Below, in pieces: positions 34,592 through 43,500 of a DNA stretch of 46,295 nucleotides. The notes below the pieces were generated by a model. It was not told the DNA's origin, did no database searches, and was given only the letters and a program-made list of their open reading frames with translations. The DNA lies in contig JAEYYB010000145.1 of NCBI GenBank assembly GCA_023430975.1, positions 1-46,295 of the forward strand. Direction: 5' to 3'. The number at the start of each line of letters is the position of its first letter. The stretch's first letter is position 1. Made by a program: the position numbers and the translations under genes. This stretch comes from Bacillota bacterium (GTDB lineage Bacteria > Bacillota > Clostridia > Acetivibrionales > DSM-2933).

Positions 34592-37132
34592 TTAATCATC
34601 CATATCTTGACTTACAAAAACCGAATATGATTCATCAGGTCTCACCCATATCCATGATTTTTCATTATTTACTTCGGGCTTGCCAAAACCTGTTGCATTT
34701 GGCGAAACATATAATTTGAAATCACTATTTGAATTTGTAAAAACACTTTTTCCTAAAATGGGCTCGTTGCCTAAAAATACAGCATTACTTAATCCACGGC
34801 ATTCAATAAATGCTTCATCCCCAATACTTTTTACTCCTGCCGGTATTATTACACTTTTAAGACTGTTGCAGTTTTTGAATGCATTCTTCCCAATTTCAGT
34901 GACACTATCAGATATTTTTACACTTGATAAACGCTCACAATAATTGAATGCCCGTTCACCAATATATGTGACACCTTCGGGAATTGTTATACTTTCCAGG
35001 CTTTGGCATAAGTCAAATGCCCCACTCCCAATATTGTTAACACTATAAGGTATCTTTATTTTTTTTAAACTTAAACAACAACTAAAGGTACCTTTCTTAA
35101 TTTCGGTAATAGTATCAGGCAATATTATTTCAGTTAACGATTCACATGCACTAAATGCTCCAACCCCAATACTTGCTAGCCCCTTAGGCAATGTTATGCC
35201 TGTAAGTTTCGGACAGTACTGAAATGCACTATCGCCAATACTTTTTAGACTTTGGGGTATTGTTACAAACTCAAGTATATCGCAGCAGTAAAATGCATAA
35301 TTTCCAATGCTTGTGACAGTATCAGATATAGTTATACTTTTTAGTTTTGTACAGGCAAAGAATGCAAACTGGCCAATGGTTGCTACACCTTCTGGTATTA
35401 CTACACTTGTGACAGGGTATTCACTGTTAGAAAATGCCTGATCTCCAATTCTGGTAACTTTAACCCCATTTATTGTATCAGGTATGGTAACCTTTCCACC
35501 CAGCCCCTTATATTTTGTAATACTTCCTGTAGCCGTATCAAAATCAAAATCCGCTTCATCTGCAGTTTCCGCCAATCTTGGATATAGTGTTGGCGTTGGA
35601 GTTGGTGTTGCTGTTGGTGTTGCTGTTGGTGTTACTGTTGGTGTTACTGTTGGTGTTGGTGTTGCTGTTGCTGTTGGTGTTGCTGTTGCTGCTTCCTTCA
35701 GTGTTGATGTTGGTAGTGGATTATAACTATCTATATCGTCAGATACAACCACCAAATATGTTTCATAAGGTCTTACCCATTTCCATGATTTTTCGTTGTT
35801 ATATGGTTCAGGTTTTCCAAAACCCACTGCGTTTGGTGAAATTGTTATCTTGAAATCACTTTTCGTATTCATAAAAATATCATTACGAACATAAGGTTGA
35901 TCTCCCAAGAATATCACATTGCTTAATTCACTGCATCCCATGAATGCATAATCACCTATGCTGGCTAATCCTTTTGGTATTATTACACTGGTAAGACTAC
36001 TGCACTTACTGAAAACACAATAACCTATTTTTGTTTGCCCTTCTGCAAATACTATACTTGTTAGTCCACTGCAACCACAGAATGCATGATCAAATAAACA
36101 GGGTGTCCCTTCAAATACTAAACTTTTTAACCCTGTACAGTTACCAAATGCAAAAAGTCCGATATAAGTTACTCCTTTTGGAATTATCAGACTGGTCAGA
36201 CCGGTGCAATTTTTGAATGTTCCGTCAAATATGCATGTCAATCCCTCTGGAATGGTTATGCTTTTTAAAGAACTGCAATCCAAAAATGCCTCTTCTCCAA
36301 GAGTTGTTAGGCTTTTCGGAAGGGATACATCGGTTAGTCTGGTACAACCAATAAACGCTTTATCCCTAATTACCGTAACACTTTCAGGAATTGTTACACT
36401 AACAAGATCACTACCTGTGAATGCATTAGTCCCAATGCCGGTCACTTTTACTCCATTTATTTCGCTAGGTATTACAATATTATCATCAGAACCGTTATAC
36501 CCATGAATAGTTCCAGTCTCAGCATTAAAATCAAAATCCGCTTTTTCAAGATTTTGTAATAATGGCGTAGGTGTATTTGCAAATGTGGGTGTATTTGTTA
36601 ATGTGGGTGTGTTTGTGGGTGTGTTTGTGGGCGTAGGTGTGCTTGTTGATGTAGGTGTATTCGTTGACGTGGGTGTATTTGTTGATGTGGGCAGATCATT
36701 TGATACTATAACTGTTTTGGACTTAAGAGTTAATTCAGAGCCGTTTTTCCCTGTTTCCTTTACCGTTATCTTATGACTTCCATTTTTTAATTTCTTGGTA
36801 TCCAAATAGTAATGAAACCCTGCATTTCTATTATTATATGCCGGATATGTTTTTATTACATCATTCCTCAAATCACCATAAACGGCTTTCCCTTTAACGA
36901 CTGAATCAACCAGTACTTCTACTTTACTTACTCCTCTTCCATCCAGGAACCATCCAGAGACCTTATACTCCCCACTTATACTCTGTTTGTCCGTGGGATA
37001 ATCAAGATATCCTCTTGACGGTAAAGATGCTTTTGTAGATGACGCTGCTAATACAAATACATTTCCAATAAATATAAATTGAAACATCATAAGCATTACC
37101 AGCATAACTGCCACTTTCTTTTTCATAAACAT
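34592..37132 (-). CDS. Secreted BspA-like leucine-rich-repeat protein with two LRR blocks
   Basis: Start at 37132 or 37126 (MFMKKKVAV), after AGGGGTG; 846 residues from 37132. Signal peptide (about 1-30); Ig-like domain (38-130, 'GYLDYPTDKQSISGEYKVSG'); TNTPT linker; LRR block 1 of BspA/LRR_5 type (about 193-440: 'LVSVTIPESVTVIRDKAFIG', 'SLKSITIPEGLTCIFDGTF'); TPTPT linker; LRR block 2 (about 530-845). Each block opens with 'DFDF..ETGTI' / 'DFDF..ATGSI' and closes with a near-identical cap ('NEKSWKWVRPYETYLVVVS' / 'NEKSWIWVRPDESYSVFVS'), so the whole LRR unit was duplicated as a cassette. No dockerin or wall anchor. BspA-type LRRs mediate adhesion in other bacteria; the target here is unknown. 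Confidence 0.88.
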   Translation of the reverse strand: MFMKKKVAVMLVMLMMFQFIFIGNVFVLAASSTKASLPSRGYLDYPTDKQSISGEYKVSGWFLDGRGVSKVEVLVDSVVKGKAVYGDLRNDVIKTYPAYNNRNAGFHYYLDTKKLKNGSHKITVKETGKNGSELTLKSKTVIVSNDLPTSTNTPTSTNTPTSTSTPTPTNTPTNTPTLTNTPTFANTPTPLLQNLEKADFDFNAETGTIHGYNGSDDNIVIPSEINGVKVTGIGTNAFTGSDLVSVTIPESVTVIRDKAFIGCTRLTDVSLPKSLTTLGEEAFLDCSSLKSITIPEGLTCIFDGTFKNCTGLTSLIIPKGVTYIGLFAFGNCTGLKSLVFEGTPCLFDHAFCGCSGLTSIVFAEGQTKIGYCVFSKCSSLTSVIIPKGLASIGDYAFMGCSELSNVIFLGDQPYVRNDIFMNTKSDFKITISPNAVGFGKPEPYNNEKSWKWVRPYETYLVVVSDDIDSYNPLPTSTLKEAATATPTATATPTPTVTPTVTPTATPTATPTPTPTLYPRLAETADEADFDFDTATGSITKYKGLGGKVTIPDTINGVKVTRIGDQAFSNSEYPVTSVVIPEGVATIGQFAFFACTKLKSITISDTVTSIGNYAFYCCDILEFVTIPQSLKSIGDSAFQYCPKLTGITLPKGLASIGVGAFSACESLTEIILPDTITEIKKGTFSCCLSLKKIKIPYSVNNIGSGAFDLCQSLESITIPEGVTYIGERAFNYCERLSSVKISDSVTEIGKNAFKNCNSLKSVIIPAGVKSIGDEAFIECRGLSNAVFLGNEPILGKSVFTNSNSDFKLYVSPNATGFGKPEVNNEKSWIWVRPDESYSVFVSQDMDD

Positions 37133-37182
37133 AATCACCCCTATTAGTTAATTTTTTACTTACAATACGTATATTCAAATGA

Positions 37183-37211
37183 ATTTTAACAAATAAATGC
37201 AATACAGTCAA
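37183..37211 (-). promoter_or_regulatory. Sigma-A promoter of the LRR gene
   Basis: On the minus strand TTGACT (37211-37206), 17-base spacer, TAAAAT (37188-37183), about 50 bases upstream of the start codon. Confidence 0.78.
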
Positions 37212-37274
37212 ATAATATTATATTGATTTATAGTATGCAAATATCCCAATAAAGTATAATAGAAAAATAAAATG

Positions 37275-37308
37275 CAAAAAAATAGAAGGGGCTCATAATC
37301 CCTTCTAT
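37275..37308 (-). terminator. Terminator of the PaaK/CapK-like gene
   Basis: Minus strand: ATAGAAGGG / CCCTTCTAT stem with a nine-base loop, then TTTTTTTGC. It lies 18 bases after the stop at 37326. Confidence 0.9.
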
Positions 37309-37325
37309 GCTCCTTCAATCATGCC

Positions 37326-38642
37326 TTAATCGGAATCAATACTGCTTATGAGTCCGACAAACTTGCCGTTTGGACCTTTTGGTATTTCATTTACTGTTTC
37401 AACTTCGATTTTCATTGCATTTGATGTGTACTTCTTGCTTAAATAAATTAAATCGTTGAGATCAGAGTCTGTAAAATTATTATTTGTTACAACCCTTACA
37501 ATTAGTTCACCCTTTTTCTTTTGAATGAATTGTGCTTCATCAATGTTATTTGCATAATCCGTAATAAACGAAAGTATAATAACAGGAATTTTTATGCCTT
37601 CCGATGTTATAACATATTTGTCACTTCTTCCGTTTATTCTCTCAACTGACCTAAAGGCCCTTCCACAACTGCATTTTTTTGACGATAATTCAACAATATC
37701 CCCTGTTCTATACCTTATGAGGGGCATTAAATAATTATTAAGGCTGGTTCCAACTACTTCAACACCCTGCTCGGTTGTAATCAACTCAGTAATTGAATAA
37801 TCCTCTACTACATGGTATGTTCCTTCTTCACAGTGTGATATAGCCGACACTCTCTCTGCTTGCCCGTACCAATCATACACCTTGCAATCAAAAACCCGCT
37901 CAATTAGTTTTTTTTGTTTAATCCCCAGGTTTTCAGAGGAAGTAAATACTGCTTTTAATTTAAGGGGTTTGTTAAATTTATCAAAATACAATGCCATTTG
38001 ATAAACTATAGAAGGATAGGCATATATAATTTTTGGGTCAAAATCAATTATTTTATCAATATATAAACTTGCGGTTTCATCATTTAAGTGGTAAGAAGAC
38101 ATTTTAAGCTCTTTCGTAGCCGGCGAATACTTCCAGAAAGGCGGCGTCTTGCTTTCTAGAGGAAGAATACTTTCACCTCTTAAAGTCACTCTTTTCAAGG
38201 AATAATCCCCTGCATGCAGCCAACTTCTCCAAAGGGAAGCATTTTCAAAATTAATGGAATAATAATCTCGGAATAAGGATAATGGAGTACCGGTACTACC
38301 TCCAGTACGTGCTTTTTTCATAATCATTCTATCAATTAATCTCTTAGAAATAAACTTATCAAGATTATCTCTTACAATACGTTTATCTAGAAACGGCAGC
38401 TTTTCCAAGTCAGATATTTTTGTAATATCACCCGGCTTAAGTTTAAGATTATCAAACAATTCTCTATAGTAAGGAACGTATTTATAACTATGTTCTATAA
38501 TTTTTTTTAATTTAATATTATTATAGTTCTCAAGTTGTTCCTTGGAATAAAATTCAGTTTGGTTAAGTTCCTTCAAAATTTTATTATATGTAATACCCTT
38601 ACGGATAAATTGCTTTAAATATGAATTAAAACCATAAAGCAT
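37326..38642 (-). CDS. Phenylacetate-CoA ligase/CapK-like adenylate-forming enzyme
   Basis: 438 residues, ATG after AAGGA. Adenylation-domain motifs of the PaaK/CapK group: 'ARTGGSTGTPLSLFRD' (ATP-phosphate loop), 'VYDWYGQAERVSAIS' (aromatic/YGxxE motif), 'PLIRYRTGDIVEL' and 'RINGRSDKYVITSEGIKIP'. Also the Cys pair 'KKCSCGRAF', common in this group. These enzymes activate carboxylates as acyl-adenylates; CapK relatives act in polysaccharide modification. The substrate cannot be told from sequence. It stands alone with its own terminator, with no CoA or peptide-carrier gene beside it. Confidence 0.85.
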   Translation of the reverse strand: MLYGFNSYLKQFIRKGITYNKILKELNQTEFYSKEQLENYNNIKLKKIIEHSYKYVPYYRELFDNLKLKPGDITKISDLEKLPFLDKRIVRDNLDKFISKRLIDRMIMKKARTGGSTGTPLSLFRDYYSINFENASLWRSWLHAGDYSLKRVTLRGESILPLESKTPPFWKYSPATKELKMSSYHLNDETASLYIDKIIDFDPKIIYAYPSIVYQMALYFDKFNKPLKLKAVFTSSENLGIKQKKLIERVFDCKVYDWYGQAERVSAISHCEEGTYHVVEDYSITELITTEQGVEVVGTSLNNYLMPLIRYRTGDIVELSSKKCSCGRAFRSVERINGRSDKYVITSEGIKIPVIILSFITDYANNIDEAQFIQKKKGELIVRVVTNNNFTDSDLNDLIYLSKKYTSNAMKIEVETVNEIPKGPNGKFVGLISSIDSD

Positions 38643-38825
38643 TTGTTAGTCCTTCCCATAATCTCTAAATATAATTATCAAAACCCATATATTCTATATT
38701 ATAATATACCATTATAATAATTGCATTATTTATTTTTCAATCTAAAATGATATACATGAGATATTTCAAATATAAAATAAAAAGCTTGGTGTTGATATAC
38801 AAATAATAGTTAAAGGAGTAGTATT

Positions 38826-39101
38826 TCAATCATACCTTAATTTCTTAACAAGTTCAGCATCTAGCCCTGTAATCTTTATTACAAAGTCTATATCTGCTCC
38901 CTTTTCTAATGCTGATTTTGCGACCTCTATTTTGCCCTTTTCTATACCCTGCTCTATGCCCTGCTCTATGCCTTTCTCTATACCTTTCTCTATACCCTTC
39001 TCTATGCCCTTATCCTCTGCCTTTTTCTGTAATTCTTCAATAGTATTTGCTAAATTATAAACCATATTTTCCACCTCCATTGTGTTTGCCTTTTCCAATA
39101 C
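38826..39101 (-). pseudogene. Tandem partial copy of the Rpn nuclease C-terminus
   Basis: 90 codons nearly identical to the end of the adjacent Rpn gene ('MEKANTMEVENMVYNLANTI', then the IEKG/IEQG repeats and 'GADIDFVIKITGLDAELVKK'). The first in-frame start is a TTG; the catalytic domain is absent. Similarity begins and ends sharply near 39101 and 38838, so it arose by duplication of a segment of about 265 bp. It has fewer four-residue repeats than the parent. Confidence 0.85.
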
Positions 39102-39111
39102 ATAAAAATAT

Positions 39112-39154
39112 AAAAAGCCTTTCGTTCATGTATGAAATGATTGAAAGGCTTTTT
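39112..39154 (-). terminator. Terminator of the Rpn gene
   Basis: AAAAAGCCTTTC / GAAAGGCTTTTT, perfect 12-bp stem with a 19-base loop, just after the stop at 39163. It separates the intact gene from its partial copy. Confidence 0.85.
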
Positions 39155-39162
39155 GTACAATA

Positions 39163-40185
39163 CTATTCTTCTTTTAATCTCTTAACAAGTTCAGCATCTA
39201 GCCCTGTAATCTTTATTACAAAGTCTATATCTGCTCCCTTTTCTAAAGCTGATTTTGCGACCTCTATTTTGCCCTGCTCTATGCCCTGCTCTATGCCTTT
39301 CTCTATGCCTTTCTCTATGCCTTTCTCTATACCTTTCTCTATGCCTTTCTCTATACCTTTCTCTATGCCCTTATCCTCTGCCTTTTTCTGTAATTCTTCA
39401 ATAGTATTTGCTAAATTATAAACCATATTTTCCACCTCCATTGTGTTTGCCTTTTCCAATATTTCATCTATTTTAGGTTGTAATTCTTCTGATATTCTAG
39501 GCTTTATTATCCACTTAAACCAACCCTTGAATAAGCTTATTTCTTCCTCTGTCAGTCCTTTTAATACTCCTGCCAGTTTAACCAGTCTTTCTTTTAATTG
39601 CTCAGATTCTATTTTCTGGTCAAGTAAAAATACACTCGATACCAGATTTGACAAACCAAGCAATTCCTTTTCACCATATCTGTTTACATCAAAAAGTATG
39701 TAACTAAAGTCCAAAACATGATTTGAAAACATTTCATTTCCATTTAATGTTTCTCTAAAACTACGGCATGCTGTCCATTCATTTGCTCCATTGTATAAAA
39801 CTATTGGTATTATTGACGGTAATCTGAAGTCTTTTCTTCTTGCCTCACTTTTCTTTGTGTTTTTAAGTATATCCCGCCATACTTCTACCATATACAACAA
39901 TAACCTTAACGGCATTTGATAATCTACTGAAGATTGTAATTCAAGCAAACAATAAAATATAATATCTCTATCTTTTATTTTTAACCTGTATACGATATCT
40001 GACTCTTTTTCTTTAAAATCCTGAAGTACATAACTTTTATTAATCAGTACTGCCTGACTTTCGTCTATATCATTTGCCCAACTTTCTCTTACGAAGCTTT
40101 TAATAAGTTGTACAAAAGTTTTTTTGTGCATAAGCAAATGCCTATAACCCAAATCATGTTCTTTATTTATTTTCTTTTTCGGCAT
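39163..40185 (-). CDS. Rpn-family recombination-promoting nuclease/putative transposase
   Basis: 340 residues, ATG after GAGGTAGG. N-terminal PD-(D/E)XK-type domain of the Rpn family: 'KKINKEHDLGYRHLLMHKKT', 'ESDIVYRLKIKDRDIIFYCL' and 'LELQSSVDYQMPLRLLLYM' (Asp in 'SDIVYR', then Glu-x-Gln in 'ELQS' as the nuclease core). The C-terminal tail has eight near-perfect IEKG/IEQG tetrapeptides and ends in 'FVIKITGLDAELVKRLKEE'. Rpn proteins cut DNA and promote RecA-independent recombination; recent work links them to phage defence. Two further remnants (29.9 and 45.0 kb) suggest family activity here. Confidence 0.9.
   Translation of the reverse strand: MPKKKINKEHDLGYRHLLMHKKTFVQLIKSFVRESWANDIDESQAVLINKSYVLQDFKEKESDIVYRLKIKDRDIIFYCLLELQSSVDYQMPLRLLLYMVEVWRDILKNTKKSEARRKDFRLPSIIPIVLYNGANEWTACRSFRETLNGNEMFSNHVLDFSYILFDVNRYGEKELLGLSNLVSSVFLLDQKIESEQLKERLVKLAGVLKGLTEEEISLFKGWFKWIIKPRISEELQPKIDEILEKANTMEVENMVYNLANTIEELQKKAEDKGIEKGIEKGIEKGIEKGIEKGIEKGIEQGIEQGKIEVAKSALEKGADIDFVIKITGLDAELVKRLKEE
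39268..39369 (-). repeat. 12-bp coding minisatellite in the Rpn gene
   Basis: Tandem units of the form CTCTATGCCTTT / CTCTATACCTTT (and CTCTATGCCCTG), read on the minus strand as (G-I-E-K/Q)n. The partial copy at about 38938-39012 has fewer units, so the number changes by slippage or unequal exchange in steps of four residues without breaking the frame. Confidence 0.85.
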
Positions 40186-40534
40186 TTCCTACCTCTTTTA
40201 TCATTCTTGTTTCAATGGCTATTCCATGCTGTTTCTGTTATCATTATTATATCAAAATCGGGTCTTTATTACAATAAATATGGTATTGCCTCTATTGAAA
40301 CGCAATATCTGAATATTTTAATCAAAAAAAATCGCAATTAATCAAAAATTATTGAGATAGATAATGAAAAGCCAATTAATTTAGAATATAATAAGGATAT
40401 TTTTGCATATTGCCTTTGATTAGCTGAATTGATTTTTTATTAAGTTGGATAAACTTAGCATTAAAGTTTGTTATCTTTAATGTGCATATATAAATACAAA
40501 AAATAAAAAACATTATTTTAGGAGGGTTATTAGA
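40186..40534. other. Divergent intergenic region, 349 bases
   Basis: AT-rich spacer between the Rpn gene and the GH16 gene. TTAAAGTTTGTTATCTTTAA at about 40462-40481 is a small inverted repeat 54 bases before the GH16 start and could be an operator or a leader hairpin. No convincing -35/-10 pair was found. Confidence 0.35.
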
Positions 40535-43500
40535 ATGCTTAAGAAAAGAAATATTGGTCAACTTACGGTCATTGCAATGTTTATAACAGTCTTTATAACA
40601 TTGTTGTCATTACCGCTAAGTGCAGGAGCAGCAAATGATGGTTCAAAGATAATTGTTCAAGGGTATATTACTCCTGACTTGATTTCATCAAATGCAAATG
40701 TTAAATCCGGTTTTAAAGTTTTAGTGTCTGGTACTACAGTTAGTCAATTAACCGATGCAAATGGATTTTTTAAATTTGAAATCCAAAAGAAAGACGGTAC
40801 AATCGATCTAGAGGTTTCGAAGGCAGGGTATCTCACAAGAGTTGTGCAAAAGGTGGCAGGTAATATTGATTGTATCCTGTCAACTATTGATAAACCTGTT
40901 TTGATGTATGCTGGGGATGTCCCTAAAAAAGGTGTTCAAGACGGTATGATAAACATGCTTGATGCTACGGTTTTAGCAACAGCATTTTATGCAACATCAA
41001 GTGATCCAACATATAGTCCATTTGCTGATTTTAACCTGGATGAAAATATAAACATGTACGATGTTATAATATTGGCAAAGCATTTTGGTGCAACAACTGC
41101 GGATTATCCTGCAATAATTCCTATTACAGCCCAAACGCCTACTCCAACAAATACAACAGTTCCAACACCAACTCCTACAAACATTAATACATCTTTAGCA
41201 CCTTATACACTTGCATGGTCTGATGATTTCGATGGAGATTCAATAAACTCTGACAACTGGAATGTAGCCGATACAAATGTTGTTTACAACAATGAATTGG
41301 AAGCTTATAAGACAGCTAATGCCTATGTACAGGACGATAACTTGGTTTTAGAAGCTAAAAAGGAAGCTTACCTTGGGAAAGACTATACCTCTGGCAAAGT
41401 GTTTACCAAAGGAAAGCAAGCATGGACATATGGTCGTTTTGAAATAAAAGCAAAAATGCCTGAATCCCAGGGAATTTGGCCTGCAATATGGATGTTGCCG
41501 GAAGATGACAATATTTATGGCGGTTGGCCTCAAGGCGGAGAAATTGACATACTGGAGTTATTGGGACATCAACCAAATAAGATTTATGGTACAGTCCATT
41601 ATGGAAATCCCCATGCTTCAGGACAGGGTGAATATACTCTTCAATCAGGCAAATTTTCTGACAGCTATCACATTTATGCCTTTGAATGGGATCCTGGCGA
41701 AATGAGATGGTATATTGACGGTACTTTATTCCACACCGAGAAAAGTTGGTATACAAGAGATGAAAACGAAGCAGATTCAATAACCTATCCTGCTCCCTTC
41801 AACAGAGATTTTCATTTGATATTAAACGTTGCAGTGGGAGGAGATTGGCCTGGAAACCCTGATTCGACAACTATCCTTCCATCAAAAATGTTTGTTGATT
41901 ACATCAAAGTATACGAAAGAAAAGATGGAGTTTACCCACCTGCCGGCGAACGTCCTGAAATCAACAACACCACTGCAAGGCAACCTTTGCCGGATGGAAA
42001 CTATATATATAATGGCAGCTTTGATGAGCAGAATAATGATGTTGCTGGTATGAGAAATGATGGCAGCGATACAGATATCGCTAATACTTCCTATTGGACC
42101 TTCTCTCATGTTGATGCAAATAATGGTGTAGCAGAAGCATCAAATGATAATGGTGCTATAAAACTTGATATCTCCACTCCAGGTAATAACCCCTATTCCG
42201 TACAGATATATCAAAAACCGATTAATCTTGAAAAGTCAGATACATACCGTGTGACTTTTGATGCATGGGCTTCCACTGAAAGAAATATGTATGTAAAGGT
42301 TGGTTCTGAAGCTGATCGTGGTTGGGCAAACTATTCCGGTGATCAGATCATAGCACTTACAACAACACCTAAAGAACACACTTTTGATTTCAAGATGACC
42401 GGAGATACAAATCCTGCTGCAAGACTTGAATTCAATGTTGGTGCAGCTGGAGAAAATATTGTATATATTGACAATGTCAAATTGATTAAACTGCCGAGAG
42501 ATCCTAATGATTCCAGGGAACCATTGAAAAACGGCAACCTTATATACAACGGATCCTTCGATCAAGGCTCAAAGAGCATGGGATTCTGGAATTTTAAAAC
42601 CAGCGGCAGTGCTGTTGCAACAGGTAATGTTAGTGATAATATTTTTGACCGTTATTTCCAGGCGGCTATAACAAACGGAGGAACTAGAGCAGATTCGATA
42701 GTCCTATCACAGAGCGGCTTAAACATAGAAAAGGGTAAAGAATACACCGTCAGCTTCTTTGCAAAAGCGGAATCTGCCAGAACTATAGAAGCAGATATAT
42801 GCAGTATTGCTGATACTCCATTGGTCTATTCAACAGAAAAGTCATTTAGTCTTACAACTGATATGACTAGATATTCCTTTAAGTTCAAAATGGAACAGGA
42901 TACTGATGCCAGATCTCAATTAAGGTTCAAACTTGGTGGAAATACTTCGAAAGTATTTATTGACAATGTTTTTGTGAAAGTTTCCAGCCAGGGAATCCAT
43001 GTTGAGGCAGAAGATGCTGATGCTCATGGTGCAATAACTCCGGAAAAAGATTATGTAAACTTTAAAGCTGATTCATATATCTCAAAGAGTATAACCGTAC
43101 CTGAAACAGGCAAATATGTAATATCATACAAATTGTCCACCAGCGATGCAAACGGATGGCTCAGTATAGGAGACACAAAGCACAAAGAAAGCCTTCCTGA
43201 TACAGGCGGTAATTCAAGTTGGGTGAATGTAACCAATTCAGTGAATCTTAAAAAAGGAGCACAAATTATTAAGATCTATGGTGATGCTGTAAATCTTGAC
43301 TGGTTTGAGTTATCAAAAGACCTTGTTGTTGGTGGAAGTATGACTGCTCCAGCAGCAGATTGGGCTTACTGGAATACAAGCGGAGAAAATGCTGCATCTA
43401 TAAAATCCATTGATGATGGCAAATTGAAAGTAGCAATCACCGCTGTGGGTGATAACCCATGGAGCATCGGAGTAAATCAGCCAAATATTAGTCTTGAACA

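Noticed and set aside
38935..39369. Tandem 12-bp units that might suggest a CRISPR array
   Set aside because: Direct repeats are contiguous with no spacers and lie in a coding frame (IEKG/IEQG); it is a coding minisatellite.
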